Assembly: GCA_003450915.1 (NCBI GenBank) | Contig: DMEM01000001.1 | Location: 1 to 7,041 of the forward strand | DNA from: Alphaproteobacteria bacterium | GTDB taxonomy: Bacteria; Pseudomonadota; Alphaproteobacteria; UBA1280; UBA12223 | Length of the DNA: 7,041 nucleotides | Direction: 5' to 3' | Shown here: one piece after another, positions 1 through 4,645 of the stretch | Position numbering within the stretch: position 1 is the first letter of the stretch | How the letters are laid out: the number at the start of each line of letters is the position of its first letter | Made by a program: the position numbers and the translations under genes | The notes under the pieces: model-generated | Database searches by the model: none | Seen by the model: the letters and a program-made list of their open reading frames with translations, nothing else | What the model was told of the DNA's origin: nothing

Positions 1-146
1 ATATGGATAATTTTGAATCAACTGTAGCAGAAAAACTTAAGTATGATCTTGAAACTAAAATTGAAAAGGTTACCGGTTATGACCAGCCTAAATTTGAAAT
101 TAGCTATATCCACGCAGACCTTGCAAAACAGGTCAGTAATAAATAA
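1..146 (+). CDS. C-terminal end of an unrecognised protein (partial, runs off the left edge)
   Basis: An open frame with its first full codon at 3 reads 47 residues to a TAA at 144-146 and ends ...HADLAKQVSNK. The codon at 3 is ATG, but only two bases precede it, so nothing shows it is the true start; the gene more likely continues to the left. A strong terminator begins 8 bases after the stop, which supports a real gene end. The tail resembles the C-terminus of the exported protein at 288-674: K-x-D-L-E-x-x-I-E, then a hydrophobic strand and an acidic/Ala segment (ISYIHADL here, VTFLDAEML there). The two may therefore be tandem paralogues, which would suggest a small secreted protein here too. 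The similarity is short and was judged by eye. No function is assigned. Confidence 0.6.
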   Translation, partial: MDNFESTVAEKLKYDLETKIEKVTGYDQPKFEISYIHADLAKQVSNK

Positions 147-154
147 AAACGAAT

Positions 155-189
155 AAAAGCAGTACTATACCAAACGTACTGCTTTTTTT
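155..189 (+). terminator. Intrinsic terminator after the left-edge gene
   Basis: An 11-bp perfect stem (155-165 with 176-186, core GCAGTAC/GTACTGC) closes a 10-base loop. The descending arm runs into seven T residues (183-189). It lies 8 bases after the stop at 146. The flanking A and T runs are complementary, so the stem could also work in the opposite direction. Part of the loop and stem (165-177, CTATACCAAACGT) recurs exactly at 4237-4249 inside the repeat region beside the GIY-YIG gene. Confidence 0.85.
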
Positions 190-225
190 ATGCCTTAATG
201 TCAGCAGAAATCTTATGGGTCTAGC

Positions 226-231
226 TATAAT
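226..231 (+). promoter_or_regulatory. Possible -10 box for the 288-674 gene
   Basis: A perfect TATAAT lies 57 bases upstream of the ATG at 288, in the gap after the preceding terminator, so this gene needs a promoter about here. No convincing -35 sits 16-18 bases upstream (around 202-209) and there is no extended -10 TG. The call therefore rests on the -10 and position alone; such hexamers arise easily in AT-rich DNA. Confidence 0.35.
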
Positions 232-287
232 TAAGTATAAACAATTTAGTCCTTTTCTTACCTATTTATAGGTTTACGGAGTTTCAA

Positions 288-674
288 ATGAAATTTTTAC
301 TATCGGTTATCATGCTTGTATTGTCTCTTATGTCTTTTTCTGCTTCTGCAGAAAAGAACTCAGAGTATGAGTTAAGCTACACCATGACGGAAGACAGTTC
401 AGTCTTCTTTAATGCAGAAGAACTTGCGGTAGGTGTTATAGACATGGAAGTCAGAATTGATGACTTCAGTGAACGCCTGTTCAACAAGATTCTGAAAAAG
501 TCAGTTATCAAGGCAGTTAAAATTATCGGTGTTTCAGCAGAAACTAAAGATGATCTTGAAGGCGAGATTGAAGCTCAGTTTAATAAACTTTGTACAAAAT
601 CTGGTCGTAACTGCACAGTAACATTTTTAGATGCAGAGATGTTGTCTTTTGTGCCACAAGAGCACATCAATTAG
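288..674 (+). CDS. Small exported protein of unknown function
   Basis: This encodes 128 residues. The start is well supported: an ACGGAG Shine-Dalgarno at 276-281 lies 6 bases before the ATG. The N-terminus is a classic Sec signal peptide: Met-Lys, a hydrophobic core at about 3-17, then SASA with a likely signal peptidase I cut after Ala21. The mature protein would be about 107 residues and periplasmic or secreted. It has no membrane segment and no lipobox Cys. Its only two Cys residues, C102 and C109, sit close together (LCTKSGRNC) and could form a disulfide after export. The C-terminal third resembles the partial gene at the left edge. It uses CTT, CTG and TTG for Leu more than the nuo genes, which lean on TTA, and looks somewhat less AT-rich. 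Terminators on both sides make it a single-gene unit. I do not recognise a family. Confidence 0.8.
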   Translation: MKFLLSVIMLVLSLMSFSASAEKNSEYELSYTMTEDSSVFFNAEELAVGVIDMEVRIDDFSERLFNKILKKSVIKAVKIIGVSAETKDDLEGEIEAQFNKLCTKSGRNCTVTFLDAEMLSFVPQEHIN

Positions 675-676
675 CG

Positions 677-712
677 AAAAAGGAGATAATGAAATTCATT
701 AGCTCCTTTTTT
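677..712 (+). terminator. Intrinsic terminator after the exported-protein gene
   Basis: AAAAAGGAG (677-685) pairs with CTCCTTTTT (703-711). After one A·G mismatch the inner arms 687-691 and 697-701 continue the stem around a short loop, AAATT (692-696). The descending arm ends in a T run (707-712). It starts 3 bases after the stop at 674 and separates this gene from the nuo operon. Confidence 0.8.
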
Positions 713-853
713 AATGCCCTTGTTAAAGTATTTCATTAATAAAACTATGGTTATAAAATAGGGAGCTAGCCTAAAAAAAGCTTGACCCAGCTTAATAAAA
801 AAATTAAAATGATAGTTAATATTTCAATTAATAAAAAAAGAAAAAATAAATAT
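713..853 (+). promoter_or_regulatory. Leader region upstream of nuoA (promoter expected, not pinned down)
   Basis: The nuo operon promoter should lie here, because a terminator closes the upstream gene at 712. Candidate elements are weak. TAAAAT at 754-759 could be a -10, but the matching -35 position (731-736, TTTCAT) is poor. TTGTTA at 720-725 has no good -10 at normal spacing. The second half is strikingly A-rich, with 7-A runs at 773-779, 797-803 and 833-839, and has no Shine-Dalgarno just before the nuoA ATG. A small 5-bp hairpin (AAGCT/AGCTT, 778-793) sits in the middle. Confidence 0.35.
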
Positions 854-1213
854 ATGTTAACAAGTTATTTTCCAATTTTGGTTTTTATAATAATGGCGAC
901 AGGCTTATCTTTAGTTTTACTGTCAATTCCGTATGTTTTAGCACGTTTTGATAAACGTTATAGTGCTAAGTATAAACAGTATGAATGCGGTTTTGAGGCA
1001 TTCGATAACGCTAGAAAACAATTTGATGTTCGCTTTTATTTAGTATCAATTCTATTTGTTATTTTTGACCTTGAGGTAGCATTTTTATTCCCTTGGGCAG
1101 TATCATTTGGTAACTTTGGAGTTTTAGGTTACAGCGTTATGATGCTATTTTTATTAGTATTAACAATTGGGTTTATTTATGAGTGGAAAAAAGGCGCTTT
1201 AGAGTGGGATTAA
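854..1213 (+). CDS. nuoA: NADH-quinone oxidoreductase subunit A
   Basis: NuoA (ND3 homologue) is a small inner-membrane subunit of complex I next to the quinone-binding cavity. From the ATG at 854 the product is 119 residues, normal for the family. Three hydrophobic segments lie at about 5-29, 61-82 and 88-109. The first loop carries YECGFE (43-48); its Cys45 matches the ND3 loop cysteine known from the active/deactive transition of mitochondrial complex I. The second helix holds the conserved acidic pair Asp72 and Glu74 (FDLEVAF), and the C-terminus is YEWKKGALEW. The frame stays open upstream to a TTG at 782, but that would add 24 Lys/Asn-rich residues absent from NuoA proteins and lacks a ribosome-binding site. 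No clear Shine-Dalgarno precedes 854 either; the upstream sequence is almost all A and T. First gene of the nuo block, 4 bases before nuoB. Confidence 0.95.
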   Translation: MLTSYFPILVFIIMATGLSLVLLSIPYVLARFDKRYSAKYKQYECGFEAFDNARKQFDVRFYLVSILFVIFDLEVAFLFPWAVSFGNFGVLGYSVMMLFLLVLTIGFIYEWKKGALEWD

Positions 1214-1217
1214 TATT

Positions 1218-1742
1218 ATGCAAGAAAATTTAAATTTATTACCAACAGAATTAAAGTCTGAATTAAATAATACTGGCTATGTATTAACTAGTGCAGATAA
1301 GCTTATTAATTGGGCTAGAAGTGGCTCAATGTGGCCGATGACATTCGGTTTAGCGTGTTGTGCTATTGAAATGATGCACGCAGGTGCTTCTCGTTATGAC
1401 TTAGATAGATTAGGCGTTGTTTTCAGACCATCTCCAAGACAATCTGACGTTATGATTATCGCAGGAACTTTAACAAATAAAATGGCAAAAGCTCTAAGAC
1501 GAGTTTATGATCAAATGCCAGAACCAAAATACGTAATTTCAATGGGATCATGCTCAAACGGAGGTGGTTATTACCATCACTCATATTCAGTAGTTAGAGC
1601 TTCAGATAGAATTGTACCGGTTGATATTTATGTGCCAGGCTGTCCGCCAACTGCTGAAAGTTTATTATACGGCATTATTCAATTACAAAAGAAAATTCAA
1701 AAAGAACAAGTTTTTTCAAAAACAGCAAAGCAAGGTAAGTAA
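1218..1742 (+). CDS. nuoB: NADH-quinone oxidoreductase subunit B (cluster N2 subunit)
   Basis: NuoB (PSST/NDUFS7 homologue) carries [4Fe-4S] cluster N2, the last iron-sulfur centre before quinone. The product is 174 residues. All four N2 ligands are visible: the tandem Cys47-Cys48 in GLACCAIEMM, Cys112 in MGSCSNGGG, and Cys142 in VPGCPPTAE. Other family signatures include the amphipathic start of the core (LINWARSGSMWP), RYDLDRLG and FRPSPRQSDVMI. The N-terminus is short and without a targeting signal, as expected for a peripheral subunit. The ATG follows the nuoA stop by 4 bases with only a weak purine stretch upstream, so translation is probably coupled to nuoA. No missing residues or truncation. 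Confidence 0.98.
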   Translation: MQENLNLLPTELKSELNNTGYVLTSADKLINWARSGSMWPMTFGLACCAIEMMHAGASRYDLDRLGVVFRPSPRQSDVMIIAGTLTNKMAKALRRVYDQMPEPKYVISMGSCSNGGGYYHHSYSVVRASDRIVPVDIYVPGCPPTAESLLYGIIQLQKKIQKEQVFSKTAKQGK

Positions 1743-1744
1743 CT

Positions 1745-2395
1745 ATGCATTTTGATAAACATATTAAAGACAATAACAAAAAAATCTTAGAACATTTAAC
1801 AGAAGCTTTTGAAAATGAGCAAGTTAAGATTTCTAATGAGTTAAACCAAATTCAACTACATGTAAGTATAGTTGATATTCTTGATATTTTACATGAGTTA
1901 AAAGAAAATAAAGATCTACAGTTTATGCAACTTGTAGATGTTACGGCAGTTGATTATCCAAATAGAGAAAAACGTTTTGATTTAGTTTATATGCTGCTTT
2001 CTCACAGAAAAAACGCTAGGATAATTGTAAAAGCTCAAATTAGTGAGAATGAAAATGTGCAAAGCGTGGTAGAAATGTTTAAATCAGCAGATTGGCACGA
2101 GCGTGAAGTTTACGATATGTTCGGTATTATTTTTGAAGGTCACCCAAATCTAAAACGTATTTTAACAGATTATGATTTTGAAGGTCACCCATTAAGAAAA
2201 GACTTTCCAATTTTTGGTAAAAAAGACATGTTTTATGATGAAGATGTACAAGACTGCGTTTATAAAGATGTTGATCTACCAGAAGACACAAGATTTTACG
2301 ATACTCAAAGCAAATGGAATCAGTTAAATAATAACTTTGATTTAGCAGAAGAAGACAAGCCATTTTCTATCGATGAGTTTAAGGATAAGGAATAA
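1745..2395 (+). CDS. nuoC: NADH-quinone oxidoreductase subunit C (30 kDa subunit)
   Basis: NuoC (NDUFS3 homologue) is a cofactor-free peripheral subunit that packs against NuoD in the connecting arm. The 216-residue product has the 30-kDa family signature WHEREVYDMFGI (117-128), followed by EGHPNLKRIL (131-140) and DFEGHPLRKDFP (144-155). The first ~110 residues form the less conserved alpha/beta part, including DVTAVDYP (65-72). Beyond 160 lies an acidic, divergent tail. It is a stand-alone nuoC, not the nuoCD fusion found in enterobacteria; this fits alphaproteobacteria. The ATG is 2 bases after the nuoB stop, with AAGGT at 1732-1736 as ribosome-binding site inside the end of nuoB. Confidence 0.97.
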   Translation: MHFDKHIKDNNKKILEHLTEAFENEQVKISNELNQIQLHVSIVDILDILHELKENKDLQFMQLVDVTAVDYPNREKRFDLVYMLLSHRKNARIIVKAQISENENVQSVVEMFKSADWHEREVYDMFGIIFEGHPNLKRILTDYDFEGHPLRKDFPIFGKKDMFYDEDVQDCVYKDVDLPEDTRFYDTQSKWNQLNNNFDLAEEDKPFSIDEFKDKE

Positions 2396-2400
2396 AAGAA

Positions 2401-3603
2401 ATGACTGATAAAAATCTACAGCAAAAAGAAGTTTTTGTAGGAGAAAATATGAAGGTTAACTTTGGACCTCAACATCCTGCAGCTCATGGTGTTATGCGTC
2501 TTATTCTTGAACTAGATGGTGAAGTTGTTGAAAGAGCAGATCCTCATATCGGTTTATTACATCGAGGTTCAGAAAAACTAATTGAAGATAAAACATATCT
2601 ACAGGCTTTACCATACTTTGATAGGTTTGATTATGTATCAATGATGGCTAATGAACATGTATGGTGTTTATCAATTGAAAAACTTTGTCAAATTAAAGTT
2701 CCATTAAGAGCTCAGTATATAAGAGTTATGTATTGTGAACTTACAAGAGTATTAAGCCACCTTATGTGGTTAGGAACTCACGGGCTTGATATTGGTGCGA
2801 TGAGTATTTTCTTATACGCATTTAAATCAAGAGAGAAAATTTTTGATTTTTATGAAGCCGCTTCAGGTGCTAGAATGCACGCAAATTACTTCCGCCCAGG
2901 TGGGGTAGATAAAGATATTCCCGATTCATTAATAAAACAAATTGATGAGTTTATAGATGAAGAGCTTAAAAACATTGATATGTATGAAGATTTACTATCA
3001 GAAAACCGTATTTGGAAACAAAGAACTGTAGATATTGCAGTAGTTAGTGCAAATGAAGCTGTAGAACGTGGTTTTTCTGGAGCAATGTTAAGAGGTTCTG
3101 GAGTAGCTTGGGACTTAAGAAAGTCTCAACCATATGAAGTATACGATAAATTAGACTTTAGAATTCCTGTAGGTAAAAACGGTGATTGTTATGATCGTTA
3201 TCTTGTAAGAATGGAAGAAATGAGAGAAAGCTTAAAAATCGTTCGTCAATGTATTGATAAAATGCCTAAAGGCGATATTAAAGTTCAGAACTTTAAATTC
3301 TCTCCTCCAAAGCGTAAAGATATGAAAAATGATATGGAGAGTTTAATTCATCACTTTAAATATTATACAGAAGGATTCCATGTTTCTGCAGGTGACGTAT
3401 ATACTGCTGTAGAATCACCAAAAGGTGAGTTAGGTGTGTATTTAGTATCAGATGGGTCTAATAAGCCTTATAGGTGTAAAGTAAGAGCTCCCGGGTTTAC
3501 ACATCTACAATCAATGGAGTTTATGACAAAAGGACATATGTTAGCAGACGTTGTAGCAGTTATCGGTACTATGGACGTTGTATTTGGGGAGATTGATAGA
3601 TAA
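2401..3603 (+). CDS. nuoD: NADH-quinone oxidoreductase subunit D (49 kDa subunit)
   Basis: NuoD (NDUFS2 homologue) forms, with NuoB, the pocket where quinone is reduced. The product is 400 residues. The quinone-site elements are present: FGPQHPAAHG (21-30), whose second His (29) and Tyr78 in YFDRFDY match the His/Tyr pair known to ligate the quinone head group in mitochondrial and Thermus enzymes. DPHIGLLHRGSEKLIE (47-62), ARMHANYFRPGG (158-168) and the C-terminal GEIDR are also typical, and the sequence reads strongly mitochondrial/alphaproteobacterial. The ATG at 2401 lies 5 bases after the nuoC stop with AAGGAA at 2387-2392. A second in-frame Met (residue 17) just before the core is a possible alternative start but has a poorer position relative to nuoC. 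The stop overlaps the nuoE start by one base. Confidence 0.98.
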   Translation: MTDKNLQQKEVFVGENMKVNFGPQHPAAHGVMRLILELDGEVVERADPHIGLLHRGSEKLIEDKTYLQALPYFDRFDYVSMMANEHVWCLSIEKLCQIKVPLRAQYIRVMYCELTRVLSHLMWLGTHGLDIGAMSIFLYAFKSREKIFDFYEAASGARMHANYFRPGGVDKDIPDSLIKQIDEFIDEELKNIDMYEDLLSENRIWKQRTVDIAVVSANEAVERGFSGAMLRGSGVAWDLRKSQPYEVYDKLDFRIPVGKNGDCYDRYLVRMEEMRESLKIVRQCIDKMPKGDIKVQNFKFSPPKRKDMKNDMESLIHHFKYYTEGFHVSAGDVYTAVESPKGELGVYLVSDGSNKPYRCKVRAPGFTHLQSMEFMTKGHMLADVVAVIGTMDVVFGEIDR

Positions 3604-4193
3604 TGGATAGAATTACAGTAGATATTGTAGATGTAGCAAATGAGTATAAGAACTCAAAGAATGAACACTACAAATCAAAAATGGAAAGAGCAGATCAAGA
3701 CTTTAAATGGAGCAAAGAACAATTAGCTCATATTGAAACAATAAAGGCAAAGTATCCAGATAATGAAAAAGGTAAGAAATCAACATTACTACCATTATTA
3801 CATTATGCTCAAGATGAGTTTGATGGTTGGTTACCTGTAAAGCTAATGCAGTTAGTAGCAGATACTATTGAAATGCCATTAATTAAAGTTCAAGAAGTTG
3901 CAACATTTTATACTATGTTTAACTTAAAGCCAGTAGGGAAGTATCACCTACAAGTATGTACTAATTGTGCATGTATGGTAACAGGTTCAGGTAAGGTGTT
4001 AACATCATTAAAAGAAGAAGTTGGTGAAATAGAAGATGGAATGTCTAAAGACGGTTTATTTACGATTACAGAGGTAGAATGCTTAGGTGCTTGTATTCAA
4101 AGCCCGGTAGTTCAAGTTAATAAAGCATATAAGTTTAGACAAAACGCAACTTCAGCAAAAGAATTAGTTCAAAAACTAAAAGCGAAAGGATAA
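3603..4193 (+). CDS. nuoE: NADH-quinone oxidoreductase subunit E ([2Fe-2S] N1a subunit)
   Basis: NuoE (24 kDa/NDUFV2 homologue) has a thioredoxin-like fold and carries [2Fe-2S] cluster N1a in the NADH dehydrogenase module with NuoF. The 196-residue product has the helical N-terminal domain (LLPLLHYAQDEFDGWLP, about 62-78; VATFYTMF, 99-106). The four ligands are Cys119-x4-Cys124 and Cys160-x3-Cys164 (ECLGAC). An extra Cys122 lies between the first pair. About 35 charged residues precede the usual YP...LP.L core, a modest extension. The ATG overlaps the nuoD stop (TAATG), with GGGGAG at 3586-3591 as a likely ribosome-binding site. The last codons, GCG AAA GGA TAA, contain a Shine-Dalgarno-like AAAGGA that recurs in front of nuoF; this suggests nuoF once followed directly. 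Confidence 0.97.
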   Translation: MDRITVDIVDVANEYKNSKNEHYKSKMERADQDFKWSKEQLAHIETIKAKYPDNEKGKKSTLLPLLHYAQDEFDGWLPVKLMQLVADTIEMPLIKVQEVATFYTMFNLKPVGKYHLQVCTNCACMVTGSGKVLTSLKEEVGEIEDGMSKDGLFTITEVECLGACIQSPVVQVNKAYKFRQNATSAKELVQKLKAKG

Positions 4194-4194
4194 G
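4184..4194 (+). repeat. 11-bp direct repeat, left copy (end of nuoE)
   Basis: GAAAGGATAAG covers the last codons and stop of nuoE plus one base. It matches 4632-4642 exactly. The pair brackets the whole GIY-YIG insertion, so it may be a target-site duplication. In the reconstructed ancestral junction this copy would serve as the nuoF ribosome-binding site. Confidence 0.6.
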
Positions 4195-4223
4195 CAGCAA
4201 TATCTATCATAGGCAACTAGCAT

Positions 4224-4257
4224 ACGTCATCCTGAGCTATACCAAACGTCATCCTGA
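4224..4257 (+). repeat. Short tandem direct repeat at the left side of the cassette
   Basis: ACGTCATCCTGA occurs at 4224-4235 and again at 4246-4257, 22 bases apart. The second copy is the start of the left inverted-repeat hairpin. The first lacks the matching downstream arm, so it looks like a truncated or nested copy of the same repeat family. The spacer contains CTATACCAAACGT (through 4249), also found in the terminator at 165-177. Confidence 0.7.
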
Positions 4258-4274
4258 ACTCGATTCAGGATCTC
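4248..4274 (+). repeat. Left arm of 27-bp inverted repeat, itself a hairpin
   Basis: This arm matches the reverse complement of 4597-4623 at 26 of 27 positions; the only difference is C4261 against T. Within it ATCCTGAA (4251-4258) and TTCAGGAT (4264-4271) form a perfect 8-bp stem with a 5-base loop. No T run follows, so it is not a terminator. It ends 18 bases before the GIY-YIG start codon and resembles small palindromic repeats dispersed in some alphaproteobacterial genomes. Confidence 0.85.
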
Positions 4275-4292
4275 ACAAAGAAAGATTATTTT

Positions 4293-4586
4293 ATGCAAAA
4301 TTCATATGTTTATATCCTTTCTAATAAAAATGATAATGTTTTATATATAGGGGTAACGAGTAACATAGTTAAAAGAGTTTACGAGCATAAGAATAAATTG
4401 GTTGAAGGTTTTACGGAAAAGTATAATATTGAAAAACTAGTCTATTATGAAATTTTTGATGATATAGAGTTGGCAATTGAGAGAGAAAAGCAGTTAAAAA
4501 ATTGGCATAAGGACTGGAAAAGAAATTTAATAACAAGTTTTAATGAAGAGTGGAAAGGTTTATACAATGAAATATCAAAGTTATAA
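4293..4586 (+). CDS. Small stand-alone GIY-YIG endonuclease-domain protein
   Basis: The 97-residue protein is essentially one GIY-YIG nuclease domain, the fold of UvrC's N-terminal nuclease and some homing endonucleases. The motif pair is VYI (6-8) and YIG (18-20) separated by a hairpin. The expected catalytic residues follow: Arg28 and His32 (KRVYEHK) and the metal-binding Glu65 in AIEREKQLKNW. FTEKYN (40-45), LVYYE (49-53) and the final NEEW segment are typical of the small single-domain family often annotated as a UvrC-like domain protein. No DNA-binding extension or UvrC helix-hairpin-helix part is present, so it is not uvrC. The active site looks intact, so the protein is probably functional. 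Its ribosome-binding site is weak (AAAG at 4281-4284). It is unrelated to respiration and, set between inverted repeats, probably belongs to a selfish or repeat-associated element. Confidence 0.92.
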   Translation: MQNSYVYILSNKNDNVLYIGVTSNIVKRVYEHKNKLVEGFTEKYNIEKLVYYEIFDDIELAIEREKQLKNWHKDWKRNLITSFNEEWKGLYNEISKL

Positions 4587-4596
4587 TATATATAAA

Positions 4597-4623
4597 GAGA
4601 TCCTGAATCAAGTTCAGGATGAC
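4597..4623 (+). repeat. Right arm of 27-bp inverted repeat, itself a hairpin
   Basis: This arm is the inverted partner of 4248-4274, starting 10 bases after the GIY-YIG stop. ATCCTGAA (4600-4607) and TTCAGGAT (4613-4620) form an 8-bp stem with loop TCAAG. No T tract follows, so transcription is expected to continue into nuoF. In the operon mRNA the two arms could also pair with each other, looping out the 322 bases between them including the whole GIY-YIG gene. Confidence 0.85.
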
Positions 4624-4631
4624 ATTCTTTA

Positions 4632-4642
4632 GAAAGGATAAG
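4632..4642 (+). repeat. 11-bp direct repeat, right copy, doubling as nuoF ribosome-binding site
   Basis: GAAAGGATAAG is identical to 4184-4194. The AAAGGA at 4633-4638 lies 7 bases before the nuoF ATG, good Shine-Dalgarno spacing. If the insertion duplicated this target, nuoF kept its translation signal despite losing contact with nuoE. Confidence 0.6.
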
Positions 4643-4645
4643 TGA

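Larger units (their letters stand above)
4195..4642 (+). mobile_element. Putative GIY-YIG cassette inserted between nuoE and nuoF
   Basis: This 448-bp stretch (insert plus one repeat copy) separates nuoE and nuoF, while every other nuo junction here is 5 bases or less. It contains a 97-codon GIY-YIG gene, a 27-bp inverted repeat around it (4248-4274 and 4597-4623, 26 of 27 matching), an additional partial repeat at 4224-4235, and an 11-bp direct repeat at its outer ends. Deleting it leaves GAAAGGATAAG then TGA-ATG: nuoE stop, 4 bases, nuoF start, with AAAGGA correctly placed. No transposase is present and the inverted repeats do not reach the direct repeats, so this is not a standard insertion sequence. 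Mobility is inferred from architecture, not shown. Confidence 0.6.

Noticed and set aside
782..853. N-terminal extension of nuoA from a TTG start
   Set aside because: It would add 24 Lys/Asn-rich residues not seen in NuoA proteins, and no Shine-Dalgarno precedes the TTG. An internal ATG at 809 is equally unsupported.
2127..2363. Open frame on the - strand, 78 codons
   Set aside because: It lies wholly inside nuoC, antisense, with a low-complexity Leu/Tyr/His-rich product and no plausible motif. It is a shadow of the real gene.
4248..4274. Left repeat hairpin as a terminator after nuoE
   Set aside because: The stem is only 8 bp and no T tract follows. The same holds for the right hairpin at 4600-4620.
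4293..4586. uvrC fragment
   Set aside because: The domain is complete with its own start and stop and has the small single-domain family's C-terminal pattern; nothing resembles a truncated UvrC.
4224..4623. CRISPR array
   Set aside because: There are only two full repeat arms, in inverted orientation, plus one partial copy; there are no regular spacers and no cas genes.
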